Shown here: positions 1 through 11,787 of the stretch, in pieces | How the letters are laid out: each line of letters opens with the position of its first letter | Numbering within the stretch: the stretch's first letter is position 1 | Origin: Cryptomeria japonica | Taxonomy: Eukaryota > Streptophyta > Pinopsida > Cupressales > Cupressaceae | Assembly: GCF_030272615.1 (NCBI RefSeq) | Contig: NC_081408.1 | Location: forward strand, 607,978,173-608,042,172 | Direction of reading: 5' to 3' | Length of the DNA: 64,000 nucleotides | Translations under genes and position numbers: made by a program | Notes under the pieces: generated by a model | Databases searched by the model: none | Seen by the model: the letters and a program-made list of their open reading frames with translations, nothing else | What the model was told of the DNA's origin: nothing

Positions 1-1640
1 GATGAGTTGTATGGTTCCCTAACTGCTTATGAGATGAGGACTACCAGTACTGAGGCTATGAAGAATGAAGCTACATTCAAAACATCAAGAAATGGAAAAG
101 AAGGGTCTGCTCATGATGGAATCGGTGAAGACTCTGATGACATCATGGAAAACTTTGTCAAAAGACTCAAGATGGGTTCAGGCAAATATAAAGGCAAGAT
201 TCCTTTGAAATGTTTCAACTGTGGAAAGATTGGAAATTTTGCTGCCAAATGTCTCTATGGTGATAAGAATGAAGATGATCAATCAAGTGGTAGAAGATCA
301 TATGGTAAGGATAGGAAGAAGAATGTCTACTGGCATGGTAGAAGAGGCTACCAGAAGCAGAGCAGTCATTACACACATGAAAATGATACCACAGATGAGG
401 AAAGTGCCTTAGATGACTATTGTAGTGAAGATGAGGTTAGAGAAAACCTTTTCATGGCCCAAGAGGTTCTAGTACCTGAAGAAGGGGTAGAGGAAGAGAA
501 AGAAGGAGAGGTAGATCTTGAAGCAGATCTCATCAGTGCCTTGGAAGAGATAAAGAAAACAAGAAGAGATTTGAAGAAGGTGAAAAAGGTTGTAGCTAAA
601 TAACAAGAGATATTGGAAGAATCTCTTGAAGAATCCAAGAAAACAATTGCAAATCTAAAAATTCAATCGGAAGAGGCCAAGAGGATATGTGATGTTACTA
701 GTACTGGCTTGAGTAAAGAGGAGAATAAGCATCAAAACCTTGAAGAAGAAATTATCAAGCTCTGAAAGAAATTACAGAAAAGTAAGGAAGAAATGAAAGT
801 GAGAAGCAAATATGAAGGCAACACCGAAGCTTTAGACAAGATGTTGAGAAAATAGAAGCAATCTAAAGATACTGGTGGCTTAGGATTTGAAGAGGGTCAA
901 AGTTAAAACAGCAAAGACACATTCGGTAAAGAGATACAGTTTACTTCTTCAAATGAAGGTAAGTGAAGAAGACATTCACGGTAAGCAAGAATACCGGTAA
1001 GAAGACATATGCAGATGCTGTTAAGAACTACCACACAAACTATTATACACAATCAATGAATTGGAGGCCATACTTAATGCATCAACATGCAGATCCAAGG
1101 AGAAATGCAAGAGTTGATCATGAAGGATTCACTAGAGTTAGCAACATGAAAAGAAGACCCTCGGTAAAGCAATCATTTGTCAGACCAAAACAATCTAACC
1201 GTTATGTTCCAAATTTTCATGGTTATTTTCATCGGTGTAATAAGTTCGATCATAGAATGGTAGACTATAGGAAAATGAATGTCAACCCCAATTTTGAGAG
1301 TAGAAACTCATTTTCTGCATTACAAAGTACAAATGTCACATGTTATAATTGCAATGAGCTTGGTCATAAGAGATTTGAGTGTAAGAGAAATGTGCAGATG
1401 TCCTACAAGAATATTTTGGATAAATCTTTCAATGCTAATGTAAAATGTTACAAGTGTCAAACTTTTGTTCACATTGCAAGGCATTGTAAGCTGATAACTA
1501 ACAAGCAAAAGAAAATTGTACCGTATCAGAAGATAGAGACTAAACCAGAACACAAGATGACAAAAGAGGAGAAGAAAGAAGAGAAACAAGTTTGGATAGA
1601 GAAGGAGAAGAAAAAAACAAAGTCAAGCTTGATTGTGTAG
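1..1640 (+). pseudogene. Element A gag (nucleocapsid and coiled-coil part), broken
   Basis: Gag packages element RNA into cytoplasmic virus-like particles. The frame is already open at base 1, so the true start is upstream; the ATG at 7 is internal. A CCHC knuckle of form C-x2-C-x4-H-x4-C lies at 211-252 (CFNCGKIGNFAAKC, with N in place of the conserved H), followed by an acidic Glu/Lys coiled coil to about 900. Two more knuckle-like motifs follow at about 1342 (CYNCNELGHKRFEC) and 1456 (CYKCQTFVHIARHC) in a Lys-rich C-terminal part that reads through to pol. Stops at 601, about 765, 853 and 904 interrupt it, mostly at likely former Gln codons. The N-terminal UBN2-type domain is outside the window. 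Confidence 0.85.
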
Positions 1641-4600
1641 ACTTCTCTACATGATAAAAGGAAGAATTTATGGGTAGTTGATAGTGGCTTCTCAAATCAT
1701 ATGACCAGAGACAAGAAAATGTTTATCAAGCTTGATGATTGGAATGGTGTTTCTGTCTAGTTTGGTGACAACTCCTCTATCAAGACTAAGGGTCATGGTA
1801 CATTGAACATTGATGGAAAGCTAAAGGCTCATGATGTGTACTATGTGGAAGGACTAAAGCATAATATACTAAGTGTAAGTTAGATGTGTGACAAAGGATA
1901 CAAGTTCACATTTAACTCTACTAGTTATCCAATCAGCAAGTAGAGTACCAGTTAGGTTGTAGCAGAGGGAAAGAGAACATATGGTAATGTCTACAATCTG
2001 AAGGAATTCTATGAGTCCCAATGCATGATGAGGCAAGTTGATGAAAGATGTTTGTGGCATCAAATATTAGGTCATGTGAATTTTGATAATGTGGTGAAGA
2101 TAAGTAAAAACCGGTATGTGAGAAATATTCCACAAATAACTAAACTAGCAAGTACCTTTTGCGATAAGTGCATTAGAGGCAAGCAAATCAAAGTGAGTTG
2201 CAAAACAAAAGAGTATAATACCTCAAGACCTCCAGAGTTGGAACATATAGATTTGTCTGGACCAACAAGGACAAGGGCTCTGATCGGTGAGAGATACTGC
2301 ATGCTATTCAATGATGACTACTCAAGGATGACTTGGGTGACATTTTTGCATGAAAAATCACAAGCATTTGAAAGATTCAAAATCTTTAGAAGGATGGTTG
2401 AAAATGAAAGTGGGCACCAGTTAAAGTGTTTAATTTTAGATCAGGGTGGAGAATATTCTTCAAATGAGTTTATTGACTACCATGAAAAACATGAAATCCA
2501 GAGACAATATTCAGTAGCAAGAACACCACATCAGAATGTTGTGGTAGAAAGAAAGAATAGGGTAGTAAAGGAAATGGCTAGAACAATGTTGAATGAGGCT
2601 AGCATACCAAATACATACCGGAAGGAAGTAGTTAATACTCCTATCTATACATTAAATCAGGTATAGAGAAGAGTGAATAGTAGAATGACTCCTTATGAGT
2701 TATGGTACGACCGGAAACCATCACTCAAACATTTTAGAGTGTTTGGAAGTAAGTGCTTCATTAAGAGAGATGTTGATGGATTATGAATTTTTGATTCTAG
2801 TAGTGATGAAGGAATCTTCTTGGGTTATTCAACCAATAGGAAAGCCTACAAATGCTACAAAAAGAAATTGAGAAAAATGGCTAATAGTGTAAATGTGAGA
2901 ATAGATGAAGACCTACATAAGAAAGAATCTACATCAACACCCTATATTGATGTTTCAGATGATGAGAATGAAAATCAATCTAGCAATGGACTAGTAGAAG
3001 AAGCATCAAGCAAGAACTCCAACCGGTATGTGTAGAAGAACCATCCAGAAGAATAGATCATAGGAGATAAAAATGAAGGTGTGTAGACTAGAAAGAGACT
3101 AGCCCAAAATGATGAGCAGGGAATTTTTTGTCTCATGATAGAACTTGAACCCAAAAAATTTGATGAAGCTAGCAAAAGTGAAAGGTGGATAGATGTCATG
3201 GATGAAGAGCTGAAATAAATTAAGAAAAATCAAACTTGGGAACTTGTTCCTAGACTAACAAACAATAATGTCATAGTTACAAAGTGGGTCTACCTGAACA
3301 AGATGAATGAAGAAGGCAAAATAATCTGATATAAAGCAAGATTAGTTTGCAAAGGGTATGCTCAGGTGGAAGGTTTTGACTTCTAAGAAACCTTTACACC
3401 ACTTGCTAGCTTAGAGGCAATAAGAATGTATTTATCTTTCTCTATCTATAAAAGGTTTCAAGGTCTACCAAATGGATGTCAAATCTACATTTTTGAATGG
3501 TAACCTTGAAGAAGAGGTGTATATGGAACAATCAAAGGGCTGTCTTTTACATGATGATGAGAGTTTTGTATACCGATTGAAGAAAGCCTTGTATGGATTG
3601 AAGTAGGCTCCCAGAGCATGGTATTCCCGGTTGGATAAATACTTGAAGGAGAAAGGTTTTTAGAAAGGGAATGCAAACAATAACTTGTATGTCAAGGTAA
3701 ACGGAGATCACATGATTATAGTTGTTGTATATGTCGATGATAGTATCTTTGGTGGAGATAAGGACATCATGTGCAAAGATTTTGTAGATCAGATAAAGAT
3801 AGAATTTGAGATGTTCATGCTAGGTGAGTTGTCCTATTTTCTTGGTTTGTAGATCTCACAGTAGGAAAAAGTATTTTTCATCTCAGAAACCAAGTATGTT
3901 AAAGACATGTTGAAGAAATTTCAAATGGAGGACAACAAACTAGTAAGTACTCCCATGGTTACTGGTTGTAAGTTGAGAAAACATTGTATAGGTCTATGAT
4001 TGGTAGTCTATTATATCTAACAACATCTAGACCAGATATTGTACAAGTTGTTTGCATGGTGGCAAGTACCAAGATCTTCCTAAGTAGTCTCACTTAAATG
4101 CAGTCAGGAGAATCTTCAAATATCTACAAGGAACTATCTATTATGGCCTGTGGTATCCAAAGAAATGAGACTTCTCTTTGTATGATTATACTAATGCAGA
4201 TTGGGTAGGAAGTATTGATGACTAGAAGAGTACAAGTGGAGGTGCTTTCTACTTAGGAGATCAGTTAGTATCATGGAACAACAAGAAGCAAGATTTAGTG
4301 TCATTATCTACTGTTGAGGCAGAGTATATGGCAACTGCTACATGTTGTTCACATGTATTCTTGATGAAGCATACACTGAAAGACATATAGGTGGAGATAC
4401 TGGAACCTATTCCAATATGGTGTGATAACTCAAGTGCAATCAACATCTCCAAGAATTCAATAATGCACTCAAGAACAAAACACATTGCAATCAAGTATCA
4501 CTTCTTGAGGGAGAAGGTAGAAAACAAGGAGGTCATAGTAGAATATGTTCAAACCAATGAGCAGATTGCTGACATATTTACCAAGCCACTTCCTTTGGGC

Positions 4601-4657
4601 CCATTTGAGTACTTAAGACAAAATATGGCAGTTGTCCCACCATCTGGTAGCACATAA
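1641..4657 (+). pseudogene. Element A pol: protease, integrase, reverse transcriptase, RNase H; broken
   Basis: Pol cleaves the polyprotein, copies the RNA into DNA and inserts it. Domains seen in order: aspartic protease with DSG near 1680; GAG-pre-integrase (WHQILGHVNFDN) near 2055; integrase core with HIDLSGP, DDYSR and DQGGEY (about 2240-2550); integrase C-terminal part (FLGYSTNRKAYKCY) near 2818; RT from about 3235 with the catalytic YVDD at 3729-3740; and RNase H ending ADIFTKPLPLGPFEYLR near 4600. In-frame TAGs include 1758, 1881, 1941, 3604, 3661, 3850, 3862, 4223 and 4388. TGA near 3327 sits where Arg is expected. An extra A near 3450 shifts frame before VYQMDVKS, and another shift lies near 3970. 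Clearly dead. Confidence 0.92.
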
Positions 4658-4896
4658 ATGTGTAGGAGGATGTATGGTTCAGTGGAAGTCAACAATTGTT
4701 ACTATCTTATGACTCTTGAATCATGAAGCATGGACATAGGGGGAGAATGTGTCCTACCGGATGTAGATAAGGGAGAGATTATGGGTAGACTCTAGTAGTA
4801 TGATTGGTGTCAAACTAAGGTTCCCTTTTCCATTGTTGTCAAAGGGGGAGAGAAACTAGAACATAGAATGTTGACATGAATGCCAAAAAGGGAAAT
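4658..4896 (+). promoter_or_regulatory. Element A polypurine-tract region
   Basis: This non-coding stretch lies between the pol stop and the 3' LTR. It holds purine runs near 4738 (AGGGGGAGAA), near 4845 (AAAGGGGGAGAGAAA) and directly before the LTR at 4884-4895 (CAAAAAGGGAAA). The last is placed to prime plus-strand DNA synthesis. Several PPT-like tracts before the 3' LTR are a described feature of Sireviruses. Confidence 0.65.
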
Positions 4897-6626
4897 TGTT
4901 GGTATTGAGTTGTCATTGATGTCAACCAGTATTGCAGGCTACCGATAGGGTGTGTTAGCCCAATATGAAGAAGATTGAACTGGCATAAAGAAGAGAAGTA
5001 TGATTATGTGTTGATAGATGATATCACTAGTATAAGGTGAGAAATGATTATGTGTTGATAGATGATATCACTAGTATAAGGTGAGATGTAGGAGCAAGTT
5101 GGCATGCTTGAGTATTAACTAGTAAGGTATAAATTGGTATGATGGTTGGTTGTTTGTTTTTGATGAAGAGGCAAAATGTTAGATGAATCACAACAACACT
5201 CAATAAGATGAACTAAATGAATGGCATGAAGACATACTGGAAGGCAAGATGAACTATCAGTATAATATGATTCTAATAACAGTAGCTATCCTGTGTGTTA
5301 GGCATACCAATAAAGGTTTGTTTCGATATAAGGATTTTTACCAGTAGGGATGTTCAAGGTTGAACCGACTCTTTGTTGGTGAGTTGAAAGTATGTTGATG
5401 TGTGCCATGGGGAGCTAAGGTGGTAAACATGCAGAAGTTGATGAAATGTTCATCAACATGGTTGTCCATGCAGTTGGTGGTCATTAAATGATAAAACCAC
5501 AAATCATGGGATGATATCTAACTGATGCAGCTCAAGGAAGAATGGATGGCAAAGAGTGATCAAGCAGTTGCTGGCATGGTGATCATGGCATGAAATCTTA
5601 TTACAAATTGACCTTCAATTAGAAACAGCTAGGTGCAATGAGGTCGACAAATATCAAGGTCGTAAAGAAGGGTAAAGTTTGATATTTTTAGAAAACATGC
5701 ATTAGATGAATAAAGACATGTACAAATGCATCTCCCCGAAGAAGATGAGAGATCCAAGGCAAATCAAATCATATTTGGTATTGATTTGGTCGAAGGAAAG
5801 AAACCCCAACCGCTTGATGTTTGAATTTTTTTTACCGGGAAAACTTGTTCTTAAATACACAAGTCCAAATCAATGAGGCTTCTACTGCAGAATGATATGT
5901 TATTATGCTAGTGAATGAAAAAGAGAGAGAAATGGTTGTTTAAGTGAAAAACAAGTAAAATATCAAGTGACTGTGTTTTGAAGGATAAACCGGCAAGGTG
6001 TGTGAATCAACAAAGAACAACTGATAGAGACAAAACGTGTCAAAGTGTGAGCAGGTGTGTGGTGAATCCAACAGATAAAGGAAGGGAAGTTTTTAATAGA
6101 GTAAGGACTAGCATAAAGGCAATGTTTTAGTGAGTGTGGAGGTTTCATAGACTAGTAAGATTGAAACTGGTAGAGTAGTGTATTGAAGGGTTGTAAAACT
6201 TCAGTTGCAACAGGGAAGTTATTTTTGTATTTAAATCTTCATATTGTTTTCATTGAGTAAGTGCTTAGTGCACGGGTTGTAGCTCCTTTAGGTTGTAGCC
6301 TATAAATTGTTCAGGGGTTGGTGCCCTAAAATTGTATTAAGATCTTTTACATTGTGAGACTGAATTGGAGCAAAATATCTCCAACAACTATTCTCACCTA
6401 GGTTTTTCCCACATTGGGTTTTCCTTGTATATCTAGTGTTATGTGATGCATTATTGTGTATGAGTTATGTTGATGTTAAAACAAATCCTTTCACACACTT
6501 ATTTTATACTGTTTGGGCTACCGATCAACACTCAGTTTGTTTTATATTGTACCGGTATATCCCTGTTGAAAAAAATGTGTTTAAATCACTGATTCACCCC
6601 CTCTTAGTGATCCATTGTGTCCAACA
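4897..6626 (+). repeat. Element A 3' LTR
   Basis: It starts TGTTGGTATTGAGTTGTC right after a purine tract and ends GTGTCCAACA, so it has matched TGTTGG/CCAACA ends and is about 1730 bp long. Near the 3' end are motifs shared with the other copia LTRs here: a 'GGTTTTTCCCACATTGGGTTTTCC' type block near 6400 (first part GGTTTTTCCCAC) and GATTCACCCCCTCTTAG near 6590. It contains a 44-bp tandem duplication. The LTR would supply promoter and polyadenylation signals. No partner LTR is in the window. Confidence 0.82.
4999..5086 (+). repeat. 44-bp tandem duplication inside the element A LTR
   Basis: A unit starting TGATTATGTGTTGATAGATG occurs at 5001 and again at 5045, essentially identical. It is a local direct duplication in U3, likely replication slippage. 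Confidence 0.9.
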
Positions 6627-7644
6627 ACTAGTCAAGAGAGAGATGATGATGACAAACTAGATGAAGTCTTGTGGAAAAACTAAATCAGAGTTGTAGAAAC
6701 ATAGACAATGTGCAGATTTGAAGCAAATAAAGAGAAACAAAGGAAGTCAAAGGTTAGAGAAGTCAATTGAGGCACCAGAGGAACTAAAGTAGAGGTTGGC
6801 AGATAAGGAAGATGTTTGGATTAGAAATGAGCATGCAACTTCATTCTGAATCTTTTTAGATATTGATGAGTTGCCTCTCATGGAACATCTTTCTCTACCT
6901 GGGTTGTCTGATGTAGGAGCATCCCCATCAACCAAAAAATGTTTCCTTTCCATTTTTTCCTTGTTTAGTTCTTTGTGCAATTTGTTTGTGTTCTTACCAA
7001 TTGGTACTGGTAGTTGCTTGTTCTTCATGACAGATCTTATTTTTGGTTTCCAGATGGTTTCATGTGCTTGATTTCAGATTTCTAGCTCATTTGGGTTCTT
7101 TTTTGGTCAGTTATCTCTTTTGGTTGACTGTTTCTGGGTTCCGAAATAGTTCTTGTTCTTACCAGTTGTTTTTTATTCATTACTGGTGTGATTCTTGGCA
7201 TGTGGATCCATCTTGGGTCTTTTCCAATGTTCTTTAGCATGTGGTCGGCCTTCCTACTGAATTACATCACTTGGTTGTTATTTTTTGAATATATTTATAT
7301 AATTCTTTGGGCCGACCTAATTACACATTTCATTTTCCCGCATTTGTGAATATAATCTTATGACACTGACCCAGATATATTTCGGTGGGTATAAATGTGT
7401 TATTATGTATTCATTTATAGGGGTAGAGGAATTAGAACTTAGAATAAGGATTGAGATTCACATGTTGTGATCCGATTGATTCTTAGAGTCCTGGTTGGAT
7501 TGTATCTGGTTTTAAGCCTACATGTAACTGGTTAATTACAAGATGTTCTTTGATGATAATATGATGATTGTCGAATGGTTGCCAAAATTTCTAAGGGTGT
7601 AATATGATCTGTTTATGTAAACTTGTTATGTTTTCCTGTTGCTT
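6627..7644. other. Unassigned spacer between elements A and B2
   Basis: No gene is supported. 6640-6900 reads as short Lys/Glu-rich pieces on the + strand with stops and may be a gag-like remnant. 6871-7237 gives short hydrophobic ORFs without recognisable motifs. An inverted pair GGTCGGCC (7233-7240) and GGGCCGACC (7309-7317) flanks an AT-rich core. The missing 3' part of B2 should lie here, but I could not recognise its LTR. Confidence 0.4.
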
Positions 7645-8800
7645 TCATTTTGTCTCTCTTGCTGCATAAGCCGGTTGGCTCTTTTGAGGGTTTTTATCGG
7701 TTATGGCTACACCAAATAGTGTCAACCTCATATCCCATGGGCATGATCCATGATGTTCTAGGCTCGAATGCCTCCATATGGCATTAATATTTATCAACCA
7801 TAAAAAAATTGTTTTCTCATACTTCTCTACTACCTCCTTAGGAATTCTTTCTTTTCCTTTGATCAAGGCTTGAAAGTTCTTGAAATAGCCCCATAAGGTA
7901 GATATTCTCATTATAGCATCACCTATACCCAACAACCCTTCCTTAATTTGCATCGGCACCACTTTGTCATAAGCCCATTGTACTTTTTCAATATTGGGGA
8001 TCTCAATCAAGAAATATAGAGATAAGTATATAATTAAAGATCAGAACCTAAAATTATGCTTCTTGTCTTGTTTTATTTTCTTCAAGTCACTAAATAATTC
8101 ACTTAGAAGTACAGAACAAAGATCACACCTTTTATTCTCCTTCAACATCTTATATGCCATGAATATTGTAGTACCAAAGACTTGAGTTTTGCTTGCTAGA
8201 TTGATATACTTTATAACCCACCACCATTGAGGCAAATATCACATCATGTTCAACTATATCATGATTGTCATGGACCGGTTCTCATTTTGGGAATTGGTAA
8301 CAGTTGTCACAGCGGTATTCTACACTTTTCCTAGGCTAGAAATTTCATCGGTTGCACTCAAGCATGTGAATATGTGAATGGACTACTATGTAATCTTATG
8401 TGACCTATCCATCTAGATAAACTCATTATGAATCCTAATGAGGATATATCAGACCCATTCTACTTCATCAAATACCATAAAATTAACAAACTGAGTGAAG
8501 CCCTTATCATGAAGAATCTGGTATTTTGACTTCAGATTGCTAGAGCTATCCACTATATGCTTGTTGTAAAGTGTAAGAATGTCTACATTTCCAAGTTCTT
8601 TAATGTCACAGTGAATGTATGCCCTTATATCTTCATTGTGAAGAACACTATACAAAATTGAAGAAAATGCTCCTTCTAGATCATCTTCAATTAATTTGAA
8701 AGGATGTCTCTTGAAAATGAGCCTTGCCCTCTCATAATTCTCAACAAATAGAGGGGTAGAAATTCTAGATGCAAATGCTATGATGATTCTAGGGTTTTAA
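7645..8800 (-). pseudogene. B2 ORF2: diverged homologue of the unknown element B ORF2, broken
   Basis: Function unknown. Reading down the - strand, segments match element B ORF2 in the same order. GAF...YIHCDIKELG (about 8680-8580) matches GAF...YIHCHIEELG in B. KKIKQDKKHNFRF (8085-8044) matches NKIKDDKKGTFRF. YFKNFQALIKGKERI followed by EKYEKTIFLWL (about 7890-7780) matches YFQAFKARMKTRERL followed by DQYQKEICFLI. The open pieces are 8655-8449, 8235-8041 and 8010-7645; stops and frameshifts separate them. An Ile codon stands where B starts with Met near 8790. The C-terminal half present in B was not found. Shared order over about 330 residues makes chance unlikely, but a profile alignment has not been run. 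Confidence 0.68.
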
Positions 8801-9021
8801 ATGATATCTCATGAATAGATGAGTACCTCTTTGATTCACAGCCAGGCACAGGAAATCACTGAATGATCACTTCAAGCTCAGTTTCGAACTCTCTAGCTCT
8901 TCTCTTTCCTCTTGATCACATTGTAAGAAATAAACCTTCAAAATGCTCTTTTAACCTTTGAAAACCTAATTCAAGCTCTTTAATTGAGAACCATCTCAAG
9001 TTCTTGGCAATCATTCTTTAT

Positions 9022-9492
9022 CTACACCAATTTAAGCTTCAGCTGATCATTATCATATATCAATTTGCAACATTCATCAAATCTGTCCTTCAAGGATTGA
9101 GTCAATCTTTCTTCATTCTTCTTCCGATCTTCAATCTCCTTAGTCAGCTTCATCACAATAGATTGCATCTCATTCTTTAAAATTGCATTCTCCCTAGCCA
9201 ACTTCTCACATTCATTAGTCTTGTCTTGTAGAGTTTGATTGTCAACACTTTGTTCTTCTTTTTCCTTCAGCTTGTCCATCAACTCCTTTCTCTTTTCCCA
9301 AGAAGTGTTTATTTGATCTTTCAGGGTTTCAATGAAGTCTTTAGCTGCATTTACATTTATTTTCAAGCTACTCTTTTCCTTCATTGCTGCATCAAGATCT
9401 TCAAGTGCCACAACAAGTTGTCTCTGGAAACTAAAGTCCATTGATTCAATCTTCCAGATCTTTCTCAAGATGTTATACTTCATCTGAGGCAC
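9022..9492 (-). CDS. B2 Gag-like coiled-coil protein (156 aa)
   Basis: This open frame starts 4 bases inside the primer-binding site. It is nearly all charged helix, with heptad-like Leu/Ile spacing over residues 25-150 and no zinc knuckle. Residues about 105-140 (ENAILKNEMQS, then KEIEDRKKNEERLTQSL) closely match the element B Gag coiled coil (ENMTLRNEMQD, then KDIEDRKKNEDDLTRRL). It probably forms or joins particle multimers, as copia Gag coiled coils do (inference). The usual UBN2 domain is absent. It may be a Gag remnant rather than a working gene, though it has no internal stop. Confidence 0.55.
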   Translation of the reverse strand: MPQMKYNILRKIWKIESMDFSFQRQLVVALEDLDAAMKEKSSLKINVNAAKDFIETLKDQINTSWEKRKELMDKLKEKEEQSVDNQTLQDKTNECEKLARENAILKNEMQSIVMKLTKEIEDRKKNEERLTQSLKDRFDECCKLIYDNDQLKLKLV

Positions 9493-9495
9493 AAG

Positions 9496-9507
9496 GATCT
9501 GATACCA
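9496..9507 (-). promoter_or_regulatory. B2 primer-binding site (initiator tRNA-Met type)
   Basis: The reverse complement reads TGGTATCAGATC, close to TGGTATCAGAGC, the complement of the plant initiator tRNA-Met 3' end. It lies 2 bases inside the LTR boundary, the expected place to prime minus-strand DNA synthesis. Confidence 0.85.
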
Positions 9508-9509
9508 AT

Positions 9510-10601
9510 TGTTGGAATAACTGAATATTGAGAGGGGGGTGAATCAGTGTTATGGTATTTATAAATTTGTTAATCTGATTCTTAATCAACCAGATGCAAA
9601 AATAAGAAATTGAAATGTAGAAACACAAAGAAAACAAGCACATAACCATAACACCAATATTTTTACGTGGAAACCTGGAAAGGGAAAAACCATGGTAGGA
9701 TTTGAACTCATGATATTATTTTATTATTGCTAGTAGTAAAACAATATTTCATGAGTTGGAATGCACATGCATTTGGGCACACTCTCTAGAGCTCAATGCT
9801 CAATTACAAAAGAGCTACAACCCAGAGGAAGTCTCACTACCTTACAATCTAATAGAAAATGATTACAATGAGTAATGAGCTAAATAAAATCATTTGACCA
9901 TGCCAAATAATAGTTTTGGTTAGGCACAAAGTGATCCATTGCACCGTTCTGACAAACTGTGCTCAAGCGCTCCCAAAATAATCTCACACATCATATCCAC
10001 ACCCAAATGCATTAGCCAAGTTGATCTTATATATCCACACTGGAAAAATTGATCTCCCACAAGTTGACTTCACAAAATATCAAAATATGAGATGTGTAGC
10101 TTCAAGTCGGTTCATATCTACACAGAACAATATTTCAGATCCAAAACATATCATCACACACTTCCCATATGTTAGCTCAATTACCTCGAACTTACCAATA
10201 ACCACTGAAATCACCTCAAAGAATCTGGTCCATACGTTACACATTCAATAATGAAGATAACCATGTTTTATTGCACTCCTAAATACTGAATCTTCTAACA
10301 TGTTGAAGAATCAATACTAGAGGATGATATTGCATGATAATCTACTTCACATACTCATTCAACTTAACTCAAATTACATGAACCAAGACCACATCACCGA
10401 AAATGATAATTGTTCACCAAAATTGTACATAGAGTATCACTGAAATACTTGCACCAAAAATCCATACCGGGTATCCCAAACTCCATACCAGATAAGATCA
10501 ATAGGCTAAGTTTCCATCAATGACAAGTCCTAAGCAATATCATGCATCAGACATCACCAATCTTCACGGAAGCATCACCAAACTAGTATCTTATGCCAAC
10601 A
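9510..10601 (-). repeat. B2 5' LTR
   Basis: About 1.09 kb with TGTTGG (plus strand, 9510) and CCAACA (10596-10601) ends, adjoining the primer-binding site. It has the run AGAGGGGGGTGAATCAGTG near 9528 (plus strand) and a CATTGATGGAAACTTAGCC-type block near 10516, both shared with LTRs of this superfamily. No second LTR or target duplication was recognised. Confidence 0.75.
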
Positions 10602-10924
10602 GGACACTTGTTTGAATTAAAAAATTGATGCGTAGTGACAAATGGATAAAATTACGGATTAGGACTATTTCTTGGCTACTATTAAAAATGGAAATAGGTA
10701 TGATTTATTTTATATGCAAAAATTTCGTAGAAATTGTGTTATTTATCCATTTATAATTGCATAAGGAATCACTAGATATCTATTGAGTCCAAAACAAACT
10801 GAAAAGAGAAATTTATGCAATTTTTAAGATTGTTGTTTTCCTGCAGTTTGAATTTCATGGAAACTATCATGAAAATGTATGTTGAAATAAAATTACATAG
10901 CTAACATGAAATTATATTTAGTCA
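10602..10924. other. Spacer between B2 and B
   Basis: AT-rich, with no ORF, repeat or RNA gene that I recognise. The last five bases (10920-10924, AGTCA) are the left target duplication of element B. Confidence 0.6.
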
Positions 10925-11716
10925 TGTTGGAATTTCACACTCCAATGAGAATTGTAGGCAATTGAAGGTATTGTCATTGATGGAAACCTTGCAATCCTAT
11001 GGCACCAGCACTGGCACCAGCACCAACATCGGTAGACTCTACACCGGCAGATAGTTTACCGGTAGCGGCAAAGATGATTACCGACACCCCAGCTGACAGG
11101 ATTTTGATTATTGTATTTTGTATTTAATTGTAATATATTTTTGTAAGCCAACAAGGCACATTTTAATAAGACTCATATATAAGTATGAGATCTTGTAGAT
11201 CATTTAAGATGCAGACATGGTTAGATTATTGCAGAAGTAATATGCGAATATTAAGGCAGATTCTGGAGTAAGGTTTATGGTTATTGTATGAGCTTAAACT
11301 AGTACTGAACCTGGCATAGCAGATGCTGAACTAAAGTAGTACATTATATTGGATTTGTATAACCTATTTTGTAAGTCATTGAGACTTCCCTTTGTAACTA
11401 AGTAATGAGCTTTAGGTAGTTGGCCTTCCTGCATGTGTAGGCCCCTATTGTAAGTAATATCTATTTATTGGCCAGTGAGTGAATATTGTGGGTCACAAAT
11501 CCCACCGAGGTTTTTCCCACACCAGGTTTCCTCATTAAAAATATTGTGTTATGGTGTGCTTTATATGTTGTGTTTATTGTTTATATTTACTGCATTAATT
11601 CTTGTTTACCGGTACACTATTTTGGAATGCAATTTATTTAATAAGATTAAAAAAACTGTTAACCGGCAAGATACTGATTCACCCCCCCCCTCTCAGTATC
11701 TTTGGGAATCCTAACA
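10925..11716 (+). repeat. Element B 5' LTR
   Basis: 792 bp, TGTTGG...CTAACA. A TATA box lies at 11176-11183. A 9-C run sits at 11682-11690 within a GATTCAC...CTCTCAG block near the end, a signature of the copia LTRs in this window. It aligns end to end with 16927-17699. Confidence 0.95.
11176..11183 (+). promoter_or_regulatory. TATA box of element B 5' LTR
   Basis: TATATAAG within a CATATATAAGTATGAG context that is unchanged in the 3' LTR (near 17158-17170). It is the only good TATA match in this LTR, so transcription probably starts about 30 bp downstream (inference). Confidence 0.6.
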
Positions 11717-11718
11717 AT

Positions 11719-11730
11719 TGGTATCAAAGC
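11719..11730 (+). promoter_or_regulatory. Element B primer-binding site (initiator tRNA-Met type)
   Basis: TGGTATCAAAGC, two bases after the LTR end and one mismatch from TGGTATCAGAGC, the complement of the initiator tRNA-Met 3' end used by copia elements. Confidence 0.9.
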
Positions 11731-11787
11731 CTAGTCCTCTATTTTCAAAAGCCTAAAAGATTGAGGGAGATCCTAACACCGGCACAG

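Larger units (their letters stand above)
1..6626 (+). mobile_element. Element A: Ty1/copia (Sirevirus-like) LTR retrotransposon, 5' part outside window
   Basis: Seen: an ordered copia polyprotein on the + strand (gag zinc knuckles, DSG protease, GAG-pre-integrase, integrase, reverse transcriptase, RNase H), then G-rich polypurine tracts and a 1.73 kb LTR bounded by TGTTGG and CCAACA. The protease-integrase-RT order is diagnostic of copia. The gag 'DKML...GLGFE' region after a coiled coil, and the multiple purine tracts before the LTR, resemble Sireviruses (inference). The 5' LTR and gag start lie before base 1, so the target duplication cannot be checked. Many in-frame stops and at least two frameshifts make the copy non-functional. 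Confidence 0.93.
7645..10601 (-). mobile_element. Element B2: non-autonomous copia-type LTR element, 5' portion
   Basis: Read on the - strand: LTR (10601 to 9510), iMet-type primer-binding site (9507-9496), coiled-coil Gag-like ORF (9492-9022), a leader-like stretch, then a degenerate ORF2 (about 8800-7645). ORF2 is recognisably homologous to ORF2 of element B. No protease, integrase or RT is seen. The left end and second LTR are not recognisable, so the element is truncated or rearranged. Same layout as the complete element B. Confidence 0.72.
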
